Shown here piece by piece: positions 36,136 through 44,544 of a stretch of DNA of 61,410 nt. The notes below the pieces were generated by a model. It was not told where the DNA came from and did no database searches. It saw only the letters and a program-made list of their open reading frames with translations. Position 1 is the stretch's first letter; each line of letters begins with the position of its first letter. The position numbers and the translations under genes are program-made. The stretch lies in contig JAGFIT010000061.1 of NCBI GenBank assembly GCA_024103385.1, positions 1 to 61,410 on the forward strand, read 5' to 3'. The DNA is from Vicingus serpentipes (lineage in GTDB: Bacteria > Bacteroidota > Bacteroidia > Flavobacteriales_E > Vicingaceae).

Positions 36136-36241
36136 TACCTAAGAAGTATTAGTAACTAAAAGCCTTCACCGAGCTTGAGGTAAGTAAATCAATCGGTAAT
36201 TATTTCATTCAAACTATAAACAACTTAAAAAACAATAAAAA

Positions 36242-36595
36242 ATGAAACTAAGATATTTAATGATTTTAATGCTAATGGTTATCACTTCTGTTGGATTTTC
36301 TCAAGAAAAAACGATGAAAGCCTTTTATTCTGGATACGATGAAGACAGTCACATGTATTCTTTTGAAGATGCCGACAGAAATTATGTTGAATTTAAAAGC
36401 GTGAGCCCTGAAGTTTTAAAAAGTTTCAAATTAAAAACCTCAGAATTAATTGAAAAAGCATTCATTATTACCTACACTGCTAAGCAAGTGAAAGATGAAG
36501 ACGGTGAAATTTACGAAGAACTTAGTATTACTAAACTTCAGCCAACCACACTAGAAAGAAATGAAGAAGCTGATAGTGATGATGATGACGAATAA
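36242..36595 (+). CDS. Small secreted acidic-tail protein
   Basis: The 117-residue protein has a signal peptide (residues 1-20, ends SVGFSQ). The mature part is a small beta-rich domain (about 24-100: MKAFYSGYDEDSHMYSFEDADRNYVEFKSV and EKAFIITYTAKQV) and an acidic C-terminal tail of Glu and Asp (ADSDDDDE). I do not recognise a family. A GGGGAGA/TCTCCCC hairpin follows at 36605-36632. The tail might bind calcium or mask the protein from misassembly, which is speculation. Confidence 0.6.
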   Translation: MKLRYLMILMLMVITSVGFSQEKTMKAFYSGYDEDSHMYSFEDADRNYVEFKSVSPEVLKSFKLKTSELIEKAFIITYTAKQVKDEDGEIYEELSITKLQPTTLERNEEADSDDDDE

Positions 36596-36604
36596 ATGAA
36601 ATTA

Positions 36605-36632
36605 AAGGGGAGATGAGAAAAACTCTCCCCTT
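36605..36632 (+). terminator. Probable hairpin terminator
   Basis: AAGGGGAGA (36605-36613) pairs with TCTCCCCTT (36624-36632) around a ten-base loop. The T tract is poor, so termination may be weak, but the position ten bases after the stop fits. Confidence 0.55.
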
Positions 36633-36704
36633 AACTATAAACTTTAATACCCTGAAACAAAAAAAATAAAGCTATTTTTTGTCAATTCTTAGAAATTACA
36701 CATT

Positions 36705-36866
36705 ATGAATCGAGCAACAAATCACTTTAGAAATGACGAGTTTGAAGAAAACCGTCAAGTAAAAAATGTTAAGCTTAAAAAGAAAAAAGAAAAGCAAAAA
36801 ACAAAACAAAAAATCTATTATTACAATGAAGATAATGAAGACCAATATTGGGATTCTAAATCATAG
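36705..36866 (+). CDS. Small Lys-rich protein (53 residues)
   Basis: The frame starts MNRATNHFRNDEFEENRQVKNV, then a run of lysines (KLKKKKEKQKTKQK) and an acidic/aromatic end (YYYNEDNEDQYWDSKS). No family is recognised. It lies just upstream of a short frame in another phase that encodes a hydrophobic helix (36877-36972), and together they would resemble the tail-anchored protein at 27514. A frameshift between them, real or programmed at the A-rich tract around 36780-36820, is possible. It may belong to the transcription unit of the polyamine genes. Confidence 0.5.
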   Translation: MNRATNHFRNDEFEENRQVKNVKLKKKKEKQKTKQKIYYYNEDNEDQYWDSKS

Positions 36867-36876
36867 GCTATCAACT

Positions 36877-36972
36877 ATGTGTTCAAAATTATATCAAACA
36901 AGAATAGGTCTTCTGCTTCTTTTGACAATCTTATTATCTTTCTTAATACTATTAAATAAGCTATTTGGCTGA
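36877..36972 (+). CDS. Possible 31-residue single-helix membrane peptide
   Basis: The frame MCSKLYQTRIG followed by LLLLLTILLSFLILLNKLFG encodes one hydrophobic helix. It begins 11 bases after the Lys-rich small gene and its end lies four bases before the ATG (36977) of the HAD gene. It could be an independent micropeptide or the frameshifted C-terminus of the upstream protein; low confidence. Confidence 0.3.
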   Translation: MCSKLYQTRIGLLLLLTILLSFLILLNKLFG

Positions 36973-36976
36973 CAGC

Positions 36977-37633
36977 ATGAGAAAGACAAATGTTGTATCA
37001 AATATTATAACCCCCGAATTTAATACCATAATATTTGATTTAAATGGCACTATTACCAATAGCGTATCTACACACCCTAAGCATATTGCATATAGAAATA
37101 ACTATATTAGATATAGGACCAAAAAGCCTATCCATCAAGACATACCACAATCTACTACTAAAGCATTAGAAGCATATGGTTTAGATGCATCAGAATATTA
37201 TAATTACCGCAACCATAATCTTAACTGGAGTCTATTTCATTCATATAGTGAGAACACCTTTCAATTATTCTCCTACTTAGGCAACGTAGGATTTAATATT
37301 GTGCTATATACAGATTGTTATTTGTCACAAATTAATCCTACTTTAAATATTTTGGGATTAAACTCTTTTTTCTCTTTAGTTGTGTCCAAAGAAAACGGAT
37401 ATAAAAAACCGAGCATCAATGCTTATCACTTTATATTTAATGAATTAGACATAACACCTAGACAGAGTCTTATGATTGCCAATGACTGGAAACAAGATTT
37501 AGAACCTTTACATAATATTGGAGGGAATACTATATGGATTTCCAATGAAAAATATTTACCTGATGCTATCAACATCATTAGAAAAAAACATTTCTTTAAA
37601 TTAAAGCGAAAAACTACTATTTTCGTTCACTAA
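36977..37633 (+). CDS. HAD-superfamily hydrolase in the polyamine operon
   Basis: Start chosen at ATG 36977 (MRKTNVV); an in-frame TTG lies at 36965. The 218-residue protein has motif I FDLNGTIT near residue 18, motif II VLYTDC near 107, the lysine in YKKPS near 135, and motif IV IANDWKQDLE near 156, all as in HAD phosphatases. A cap of about 80 residues with many Tyr and Asn lies between motifs I and II. It is 16 bases upstream of the arginine decarboxylase gene and so may act on a phosphorylated compound related to polyamine supply, which is inference. Confidence 0.8.
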   Translation: MRKTNVVSNIITPEFNTIIFDLNGTITNSVSTHPKHIAYRNNYIRYRTKKPIHQDIPQSTTKALEAYGLDASEYYNYRNHNLNWSLFHSYSENTFQLFSYLGNVGFNIVLYTDCYLSQINPTLNILGLNSFFSLVVSKENGYKKPSINAYHFIFNELDITPRQSLMIANDWKQDLEPLHNIGGNTIWISNEKYLPDAINIIRKKHFFKLKRKTTIFVH

Positions 37634-37649
37634 AACTTTATACAAAAGC

Positions 37650-39062
37650 ATGAAAAATAGTTATTTCGATTTGATTGATCAAAGTTATTACTTTCCACAA
37701 GAAGGTTTTGATTTAAAAAATGACACCTTAACATTTCACGGGATCTCTTTAAAACACTTAATTGATAAGTATGGAACTCCTTTTCGTTTTATATACCTAC
37801 CAAAAATTGGAGACCAAATAAAGAAAGCAAGAAACTTGTTTAATAGAGCCATCAATAAACACGACTATCAGGGGTCCTACAATTATTGTTATTGTACTAA
37901 ATGCAATCACTTTTCTCATGTTGTTTCTGAGGCATTAAAACATAATGTTCATTTAGAAACCTCTTCTGAATTTGATATTGATTTAATTTTAAATTTATTA
38001 AAAGAAAAAAAAATCAATAAAAGCCGAACGATTATTTGCAATGGGTACAAAACCCCTTCATATCTCAAAAAGATTGTTGGCCTTCAAGAATTGGGTTTTA
38101 CAAACGTTATCGTTGTTTTAGACAGTAAAACAGAGTTGGAACGCTTAACCTCAGAAGCTGGAAAAAATGTAATTAAAGTTGGGATTCGTATGGCCATTAA
38201 TGAGGAGCCTCAATCTTCCTACTATACTTCTAGGTTAGGTATTAGAGAAAATGAAGTTATCGACTTTTTTACTAAAGAGATTAAGGATAACCTAAAAGTA
38301 GAGTTAAAAATGCTCCATTTTTTTGTTGACTCGGGAATAAAAGACAGCCTATATTATTGGGGAGAATTTCAAAAAGCACTAAAAATTTATGTTGATTTAA
38401 AAAAGGAGAGTGAGAATCTAGATGCCTTTAATCTAGGTGGAGGGTTCCCTATTCGTAACAACCTTGGATTTGAATATGATTACGAATACATTATTAACGA
38501 AATTGTTAAAAACATTAAAGAGGCATGTGTCAATGACAATGTCCCTGAACCTGATATTTATACTGAATTTGGTAAATATACTGTAGGAGAAAGTGGTGCC
38601 ATTATTTTTGAGGTATTAGAACAAAAAGAACAAAATGATACAGAAACTTGGTACATCATTAACAATAGTTTAATGAACACTATCCCTGATGCTTGGTCCA
38701 TCCATGAGAAATTTATTTTATTACCCATTAATAAATGGGGAAATGAATACCAACGAGCAAACATTGGAGGAATTAGTTGTGATCACTCAGATTATTATAA
38801 CTCCGAAGATTTAAATCAAGAAGTACTGTTACCGAAATACTCTAATAAAGACAAAGAACCTTTGTATTTAGGGTTTTTCCACACTGGAGCCTATCAAGAT
38901 GCTATTTCTGGTTACGGAGGAATTAAACATTGTTTAATTCCTTCCCCCAAACAGGTAATAATTGATAGAGATGAGAAAGGAAATATTATAGACTACGTAT
39001 ATAGGAATGAACAATCTGCTGAAGACATGTTTAAACTTCTAGGATACCATAAAGACAAATAA
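37650..39062 (+). CDS. speA: PLP-dependent arginine decarboxylase (SpeA-related, short form)
   Basis: This fold-type III enzyme should decarboxylate arginine to agmatine. The 470-residue protein has the PLP lysine Lys84 in YCTKCNHFSHV, VHLETSSEFDIDLI, ICNGYKTPSYL and the phosphate-binding FNLGGGFPIRN near residue 255-265. The late GAYQDAISGYGG (active-site region) is typical. Bacteroidota use this shorter form rather than the 630-residue E. coli SpeA. Downstream agmatinase and a deoxyhypusine-synthase-like gene support arginine as the substrate rather than diaminopimelate. Confidence 0.88.
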   Translation: MKNSYFDLIDQSYYFPQEGFDLKNDTLTFHGISLKHLIDKYGTPFRFIYLPKIGDQIKKARNLFNRAINKHDYQGSYNYCYCTKCNHFSHVVSEALKHNVHLETSSEFDIDLILNLLKEKKINKSRTIICNGYKTPSYLKKIVGLQELGFTNVIVVLDSKTELERLTSEAGKNVIKVGIRMAINEEPQSSYYTSRLGIRENEVIDFFTKEIKDNLKVELKMLHFFVDSGIKDSLYYWGEFQKALKIYVDLKKESENLDAFNLGGGFPIRNNLGFEYDYEYIINEIVKNIKEACVNDNVPEPDIYTEFGKYTVGESGAIIFEVLEQKEQNDTETWYIINNSLMNTIPDAWSIHEKFILLPINKWGNEYQRANIGGISCDHSDYYNSEDLNQEVLLPKYSNKDKEPLYLGFFHTGAYQDAISGYGGIKHCLIPSPKQVIIDRDEKGNIIDYVYRNEQSAEDMFKLLGYHKDK

Positions 39063-39063
39063 A

Positions 39064-39669
39064 ATGATACATCCAAAAACAGAAATTAAATTTATTAGTA
39101 AAGAAGTGGGCTACGGAGTTGTAGCCACAGAGTTTATCCCTGCAGGGACTATTACTTGGGTATTGGATAAATTAGATAGAGAATTTTCTCCTGAACAATT
39201 TCATTCCATCGGTCCTAAATATCAAGAAATTCTTGATACTTATTGTTTTAGAAATAACAAAGGAAATTATGTTTTGTGTTGGGATAATGGTCGATTTGTT
39301 AACCATAGTTTTAATTCCAATTGTTTAACTACGGCATATGATTTTGAAATTGCAATTAAAGATATTCAAGTAGGAGAGCAGCTAACAGATGATTATGGGT
39401 ATTTGAATATTGACAAACCTTTTAGAGGTTTAGATGAAGGAACTAAACGAAAAGTAGTTTATCCGGATGATTTAGCTAAATACTATAAAGTATGGGATAA
39501 AAAAATAGAAAAAGTATTTCCTAAAATAACCCAATTAAATCAACCTTTACAAGAATTAATTTCTCCTAAAATATGGAAAACAGTAGAGCAAATATTAAAA
39601 GGAGAAAAGCAAATGGAGTCTATCCTTACCAATATGTATACTCCTCAAGCGTTAAAAGAAAAGAGCTAA
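39064..39669 (+). CDS. SET-domain protein (putative lysine methyltransferase)
   Basis: The 201-residue protein has a SET core with KEVGYGVVATEFIPAGTITWVLD at about 12-35, the SAM-binding pseudoknot RFVNHSFNSNC (Asn80, His81) and the catalytic GEQLTDDYGYLN with Tyr111. There is no post-SET cysteine cluster. A C-terminal helical stretch (about 120-201) follows. SET proteins methylate protein lysines in eukaryotes and in some bacteria. It lies one base after arginine decarboxylase and seven before agmatinase, so it is firmly in the polyamine operon, an unusual place. The substrate is unknown. Confidence 0.88.
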   Translation: MIHPKTEIKFISKEVGYGVVATEFIPAGTITWVLDKLDREFSPEQFHSIGPKYQEILDTYCFRNNKGNYVLCWDNGRFVNHSFNSNCLTTAYDFEIAIKDIQVGEQLTDDYGYLNIDKPFRGLDEGTKRKVVYPDDLAKYYKVWDKKIEKVFPKITQLNQPLQELISPKIWKTVEQILKGEKQMESILTNMYTPQALKEKS

Positions 39670-39676
39670 TAAAAAC

Positions 39677-40522
39677 ATGAGAAACTTTGCAGGAATAGAA
39701 GATCAATATTGTAATAAAGAAGCAGCAAAAATATGGCTTCAATCTATCCCTTATGACGGCACCAGTACATGGGGAAAAGGTGCAGACAAAGCATTTGAAC
39801 CTTTTCTTGATGCTTTGGAAAACATGGAGTTGTATGATATAGAAACCAACTCCGAAGTGTATAAAAAAGGAGTACACATTTTATCAGAAATTACAGAAAA
39901 TAAATCTCCTGAAGCTGTTTTTAATGCTGTATATCGATCTACTCAACAACTTTTAACTTCAGAAAAATTTCTCACTTTTTTTGGCGGAGAGCATTCTATC
40001 AGCATAGGAATTATAAAAGCATTTTATGAAAAGTATAAAAATTTAACCGTACTACAATTAGATGCTCATGCTGATTTAAGAGATCAATATCATGGCTCTC
40101 CATATAATCATGCTTGTGCTTTACATGATGCTAGCAAAAATGCAAATTTAATTCAAGTTGGTATTAGAAGCATGGATACAGTAGAACTTCCTTTTTTAAA
40201 TAGAGAAAAGTGCTATTTTGCAGAAGATATCTATGGCAAAACGGATTGGATGGAGCAGTCCATTGCACAAATGACAGATGATGTTTACATCACCATAGAT
40301 TTAGATGCATTTGACCCTTCTATTATGCCCTCAACAGGAACCCCTGAGCCAGGAGGATTATTGTGGAATCCTACTATGCAATACCTAAAAAAGGTTTTCC
40401 AACAAAAAAATGTGGTAGGCTTTGATATTGTTGAACTCGCTCCAATTGAAAGGTTACTAGCTCCTAATTTTTTGGCTGCTAAACTTTACTATAAATTATT
40501 AAGTTATAAATTTTGCAAGTAA
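39677..40522 (+). CDS. speB: Agmatinase (ureohydrolase family)
   Basis: SpeB hydrolyses agmatine to putrescine and urea using two manganese ions. The 281-residue protein has all ligand motifs: FFGGEHSIS, VLQLDAHADLRDQYHGSPYNHAC, and YITIDLDAFDPSIMPSTGTPEPGG. The HGSPYNHAC loop fits agmatinase rather than arginase. Length is normal. It follows the SET gene and precedes a deoxyhypusine-synthase-like gene in one operon. Confidence 0.93.
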   Translation: MRNFAGIEDQYCNKEAAKIWLQSIPYDGTSTWGKGADKAFEPFLDALENMELYDIETNSEVYKKGVHILSEITENKSPEAVFNAVYRSTQQLLTSEKFLTFFGGEHSISIGIIKAFYEKYKNLTVLQLDAHADLRDQYHGSPYNHACALHDASKNANLIQVGIRSMDTVELPFLNREKCYFAEDIYGKTDWMEQSIAQMTDDVYITIDLDAFDPSIMPSTGTPEPGGLLWNPTMQYLKKVFQQKNVVGFDIVELAPIERLLAPNFLAAKLYYKLLSYKFCK

Positions 40523-40549
40523 TATTTATAGCTTTACAAAAAAATCATC

Positions 40550-41521
40550 ATGAATAAATCAATATCTAACTTCATAGAAAATCACTTTAAACACTTTAAT
40601 GCGGCAACGTTAGTAGATGCTGCAAAAGGATATGAACAACATTTAAATGACGGAAAAAAAATGTTGGTTTCTCTTGCTGGCGCGATGAGTACTGCCGAAT
40701 TAGGAATCTCTTTCGCAGAAATGATACGGCAAGATAAAGTGCAAATTATTTCTTGTACAGGAGCCAACCTAGAAGAAGATATTATGAACTTGGTGGCACA
40801 TAGTCATTACAAAAGAATTCCAAATTATAGAGACTTAACTCCAACACAAGAATGGGATTTATTAGAGCAAGGATTAAATAGAGTTACAGATACCTGTATT
40901 CCAGAAGAAGAAGCTTTTAGACGTTTACAAAAACATGTATTCGAGATATGGAAAAATGCCGAAGAAAACGGAGAACGCTATTTTCCTCATGAATTCATGT
41001 ATAAATTACTTTTATCTGGAGTTTTAGAACAGTACTATGAAATAGACCCCAAAAATAGTTGGATGCTAGCTGCCGCCAAAAAGAATTTACCAATTATCGT
41101 TCCAGGGTGGGAAGACTCAACAATGGGAAACATTTTTGCTTCCTATTGTATGAAAGGAGAACTTAAACCGAGCACCATGAAATCTGGAATTGAGTACATG
41201 ACCTTTTTAGCTGATTGGTACACAGATAATGCTGAAGACAAAGGAATCGGTTTTTTTCAAATAGGAGGCGGTATTGCTGGAGATTTTCCTATTTGTGTTG
41301 TTCCTATGCTTTACCAAGACATGGAAAGAACTGACACTCCTTTTTGGAGTTATTTTTGTCAAATAAGTGATTCTACAACAAGCTATGGTTCATACTCCGG
41401 TGCTGTACCCAATGAAAAAATAACTTGGGGTAAATTGGATACTCAATCACCAAAATACATTATTGAATCTGACGCAACAATTGTTGCTCCACTAATTTTT
41501 GCGTATTTGCTGGGTTGGTAG
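40550..41521 (+). CDS. Deoxyhypusine synthase family protein
   Basis: The 323-residue protein has the DHS fold with the NAD-binding IISCTGANLEEDIMNLVAH at about 60-80, VPGWEDSTMGNIF, and the catalytic Lys295 in ITWGKL, within SGAVPNEKITWGKL. Bacteria lack eIF5A, and known bacterial DHS homologues make homospermidine or related polyamines from putrescine or spermidine, so the product is probably a triamine from the putrescine made by SpeB. It is the last gene of the operon. Whether it also modifies a protein lysine is unknown. Confidence 0.9.
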   Translation: MNKSISNFIENHFKHFNAATLVDAAKGYEQHLNDGKKMLVSLAGAMSTAELGISFAEMIRQDKVQIISCTGANLEEDIMNLVAHSHYKRIPNYRDLTPTQEWDLLEQGLNRVTDTCIPEEEAFRRLQKHVFEIWKNAEENGERYFPHEFMYKLLLSGVLEQYYEIDPKNSWMLAAAKKNLPIIVPGWEDSTMGNIFASYCMKGELKPSTMKSGIEYMTFLADWYTDNAEDKGIGFFQIGGGIAGDFPICVVPMLYQDMERTDTPFWSYFCQISDSTTSYGSYSGAVPNEKITWGKLDTQSPKYIIESDATIVAPLIFAYLLGW

Positions 41522-41597
41522 AAAGTACTCCCCTTTCTTCTTTCTATTATTAATCTTAAATTAGTCGTTCTAAAAAAGCAAATATTAATTTAACCTT

Positions 41598-42488
41598 ATG
41601 GTAGAAAATATCCTTGAATACATAAAGTTTCACATTTTTGGAAATAGTTACTCAAGAATGATTGTTGCTGCAATTATCGTAGTTGTAACCATTTTTGTTC
41701 GAATGTTAATTGTTAAGTTGTTCAACGCTTATATTAATAAATCTTCTGCGGAGGTTAAGAATGATCCCACAAACTATAAATTTCTAAAACATGCTATTTC
41801 CGCTATAATCTATATTGTTGGATTGAGCATTGCCATATATTCCATTCCGTCTCTAAGATCTTTAGCTAACTCTATGCTTGCTGGAGCGGGAATATTAGCC
41901 GTTGCTATTGGTTTCGCTTCTCAACAAGCCTTTTCAAATATTATATCTGGTGTATTTATTATTATTTTTAAACCATTTCGTGTAAACGATCGATTAAAAA
42001 TGAGAGATGACATTTATGGAATTGTAGAAGATATCACGCTGAGGCATACCATTATTCGAAACTATGAGAACAAAAGATTTGTTATCCCCAACGCCATAAT
42101 TAGTGAAGAGACATTGATTAACTCTGATATTATAGAAGAAAAAACATGTAAAATTCTTGACCTGGGAATAGCCTACTCTGCAAATATCGATAAAGCTAGA
42201 TCAATTATTCAAGAAGAAGCTATGAACCACCCGCTTTATATTGATAACAGAGATGCTTTACAAATAAAAGAAGGAGAAGATGCCGTTGTTGTGAGAGTAA
42301 CTGCATGGGGAGATTTTTCCATTAATTTGCGTGTTTGGGTATGGAGCAGTAATTCTCAATCTGCATATACCATGGGATGTGACCTTCGTGAAAGTATTAA
42401 AAATCGATTCGATAAAGAAAACATAGAAATACCTTTCCCTTATCGTACTATCGTGTATAAAAATGATTTGGATAAGGAGAATAAATAA
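41598..42488 (+). CDS. MscS-family mechanosensitive ion channel
   Basis: The 296-residue protein has three hydrophobic helices (about residues 18-40, 66-86 and 90-125). The third is the pore helix MLAGAGILAVAIGFASQQAFSNIISGVFII, rich in Gly and Ala as in MscS TM3. The beta domain follows with VNDRLKMRDDIYGIVEDITLRHTIIRNYENKRFVIPNA, and the C-terminal cage. It should open under membrane tension and release osmolytes. It is six bases upstream of corA and is cotranscribed with it. Confidence 0.93.
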   Translation: MVENILEYIKFHIFGNSYSRMIVAAIIVVVTIFVRMLIVKLFNAYINKSSAEVKNDPTNYKFLKHAISAIIYIVGLSIAIYSIPSLRSLANSMLAGAGILAVAIGFASQQAFSNIISGVFIIIFKPFRVNDRLKMRDDIYGIVEDITLRHTIIRNYENKRFVIPNAIISEETLINSDIIEEKTCKILDLGIAYSANIDKARSIIQEEAMNHPLYIDNRDALQIKEGEDAVVVRVTAWGDFSINLRVWVWSSNSQSAYTMGCDLRESIKNRFDKENIEIPFPYRTIVYKNDLDKENK

Positions 42489-42494
42489 TTGATT

Positions 42495-43559
42495 ATGGAT
42501 AAAGAAACCATTAAATCATCTAAAAAGGCAGGGTTACCTCCTGGTACATTAATTCATGTTGGCAAAAAAAAATCTGAGCATTCAAAAATCACTATTTACC
42601 ATTATAATGAAAAAACATTTAGTGAACTTGAGTTTAATGAAGCTGAAAAAATTAAAACCCCTAATGATAATTCTCTTGTCACATGGTTAAATTTAGATGG
42701 TATCCATAAAATAGAATTAATAGAAGCTATTGGAAAGCAATATAATTTACATGCACTATCATTAGAAGATGTGCTAAATACCAATCATCGCCCAAAAGCA
42801 GAGTTTTACCAAAAATACGTCCTCTTCACACTCAAAATGCTAGGGATTCATCGATCCGGTAATAAGTTAGTACTAGAACAGGTGAGCTTTATCTTAGGGC
42901 AAGATTATTTGATTTCTTTCCAAGAACAAGAAGGAGACGTTTTTGATGGTGTTAGAGATCGAATAAAGTTATCAAAAGGGAAAATAAGAGAGAAAAAAGC
43001 AGATTACCTACTCTACGCACTAATTGATTCAGTAATTGACAATTATTATATAATTATTGAACATTTTTCTGATACCATTGAAAAATTAGAAGAACAAGTA
43101 TTAGAAAATCCTGACGAAAACACATTAACTGAAATCCAGCACATTAAACGCCAGTTCATTACATTAAGACGTTCCGTTTATCCACTTAGAGAAGCCATTT
43201 CCTCTTTACTGAAAGATGATTCTGACCTAATTGAGGAAGATAACCAGAAATACCTCAGAGATTTATACGACCATACCATACACATTATTGAAAGTATAGA
43301 GTCTCAACGTGATGTTATTTCAGGGTTAAAAGACCTCTATATTTCAGAATTGAGTAATAGGATGAACAACACCATGAAGGTCTTAACTATTATTGCTACC
43401 ATATTTATTCCACTCACATTTATTGCTGGAATTTACGGGATGAATTTCGAATTTATGCCAGAATTAAAATGGAAATGGAGCTATCCTATTGTTTGGATTA
43501 TAATGGTTATAATTTCAATAGGAATGTTAATCTATTTTAAAAGAAGGAAGTGGTTATAA
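42495..43559 (+). CDS. corA: Magnesium/cobalt transporter CorA
   Basis: Start chosen at ATG 42495 (MDKETIKSS) rather than an in-frame TTG at 42489. The 354-residue protein has the cytoplasmic alpha/beta funnel (about 1-240), a long stalk helix (about 245-300), and two membrane helices at the end (VLTIIATIFIPLTFIAGIYG and YPIVWIIMVIISIGMLIYF) joined by the selectivity motif YGMNFEFMPEL. It should carry Mg2+ (or Co2+/Ni2+) into the cell. The stop is 25 bases from the stop of the convergent Lrp-type gene. Confidence 0.94.
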   Translation: MDKETIKSSKKAGLPPGTLIHVGKKKSEHSKITIYHYNEKTFSELEFNEAEKIKTPNDNSLVTWLNLDGIHKIELIEAIGKQYNLHALSLEDVLNTNHRPKAEFYQKYVLFTLKMLGIHRSGNKLVLEQVSFILGQDYLISFQEQEGDVFDGVRDRIKLSKGKIREKKADYLLYALIDSVIDNYYIIIEHFSDTIEKLEEQVLENPDENTLTEIQHIKRQFITLRRSVYPLREAISSLLKDDSDLIEEDNQKYLRDLYDHTIHIIESIESQRDVISGLKDLYISELSNRMNNTMKVLTIIATIFIPLTFIAGIYGMNFEFMPELKWKWSYPIVWIIMVIISIGMLIYFKRRKWL

Positions 43560-43583
43560 AACCATTTTCTACAAAACAGCTTT

Positions 43584-44036
43584 TTATAAATTGATGTAAG
43601 TAGAACTTTTAATCTCTTCCAACACTATTTGACTATCTATATCACTTATATTTTCTACCGTAGCAATATGGTCTACTAAAAAATCTCGATACTCTTTTAC
43701 ATTGGCAAATCTTACCTTTGCTAAAAAATCGTACGAACCAGATGTATGATATAACTCAGCAACATCTTTAAATTCAGATAATTTATCAATAAACACTTTA
43801 CGGCTTTTATGACTATGCTCTTTGATAGTAATATTCATAAATACAATAAACCCCTTATTGACTATGTCTGCGTCTAAAATGGCCACATAATCTTTTATTA
43901 CTCCTAATTTTTCGAGTTTTTTTATCCTTTCGTAGATAGGAGTTTGGCTAAGAGATAAACTATTAGATAATTCTTTAGCCGTTAATTTTGCATTTTTCTG
44001 GAGAAAATCAAGGATTTTCTTATCAAATTCATCCAT
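43584..44036 (-). CDS. Lrp/AsnC-family transcriptional regulator
   Basis: Start chosen at ATG 44036 (MDEFDKKILDFLQKNAKLTAKELSN), because the upstream extension to 44117 is not like the family. The 150-residue protein has the N-terminal winged helix (SLSLSQTPIYERIKKLEKLGVIKDYVAILD) and the C-terminal RAM effector domain with SGSYDFLAKVRFANVKEY. Such regulators respond to amino acids and form octamers. Neighbours do not tell the target. Confidence 0.92.
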   Translation of the reverse strand: MDEFDKKILDFLQKNAKLTAKELSNSLSLSQTPIYERIKKLEKLGVIKDYVAILDADIVNKGFIVFMNITIKEHSHKSRKVFIDKLSEFKDVAELYHTSGSYDFLAKVRFANVKEYRDFLVDHIATVENISDIDSQIVLEEIKSSTYINL

Positions 44037-44158
44037 AGCAGCTAAATTAACTATAATTGATTTAATCAGTAGATAATATTGCTTTTTTTTTATTACGCCT
44101 ATTTTTTTTTCATTCACCTAGTTAATATTGCAGTAAATTTATTTGCAAAAACTAGCTT

Positions 44159-44527
44159 ATGCCTAAAAAATTTACTCGTTTCTCTAAACTCTCGAAAGAG
44201 AGAAGAAATTACGTCACTGAACTTCTTGAGGAAGGTGAAATTTCGATGATTACTGTTAACTCTGAAAAAGGGATTATTATCGAGTTTGATGAGGAAGAAT
44301 ATTTAGTGATTCTAGACAATATTGTTCGTAAAAGCGTAGTGAGTGATGATGATGATGATGATGACGATGACGATGACGAAATTGATGATGAAGGAGCTGA
44401 CATAAGTGACAATGAATTAGAAAGCGGTGATGATGACGATGATGATGACCGTAAAGGAAAAAGAAAAAGTAAGAGTGATGATGACGATGACTACGATGAC
44501 GATGACGATGACGATGATAACGATTAA
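44159..44527 (+). CDS. Poly-aspartate acidic protein
   Basis: The 122-residue protein has a folded N-terminal part (residues 1-60, MPKKFTRFSKLSKERRNYVTELLEEGE, IIIEFDEEEYLVILDNIVRK) and then an extremely acidic tail (about 62-122) with three Asp runs separated by a KGKRKSKS island. The tail is encoded by GAT and GAC codon repeats (44345-44520). The N-terminus resembles small conserved Bacteroidota proteins. A metal-binding, nucleic-acid-mimic or chaperone-like role are possible. Antisense frames over this tract are shadows. Confidence 0.75.
   Translation: MPKKFTRFSKLSKERRNYVTELLEEGEISMITVNSEKGIIIEFDEEEYLVILDNIVRKSVVSDDDDDDDDDDDEIDDEGADISDNELESGDDDDDDDRKGKRKSKSDDDDDYDDDDDDDDND
44345..44520 (+). 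repeat. GAT/GAC trinucleotide tract coding for poly-Asp
   Basis: Several runs of GAT or GAC codons encode up to 11 consecutive Asp. Because the unit is three bases, slippage would change protein length without breaking the frame, so length polymorphism between strains is expected. Confidence 0.8.
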
Positions 44528-44544
44528 TTAACACCTCAACGATT

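Noticed and set aside
36766..36972. 68-codon frame beginning with MLSLKRKKK
   Set aside because: Its first half overlaps the better Lys-rich gene in another frame; only the C-terminal hydrophobic part is retained as a possible short peptide.
44037..44117. N-terminal extension of the Lrp-type regulator
   Set aside because: The family starts at the MDEFDKKIL methionine; the extension is hydrophobic noise in the promoter region.
44277..44534. His/Arg-rich open frame antisense to the poly-Asp gene
   Set aside because: It is only the reverse complement of the GAT/GAC repeats (ATC/GTC codons read in other frames), with no start context and no family likeness.
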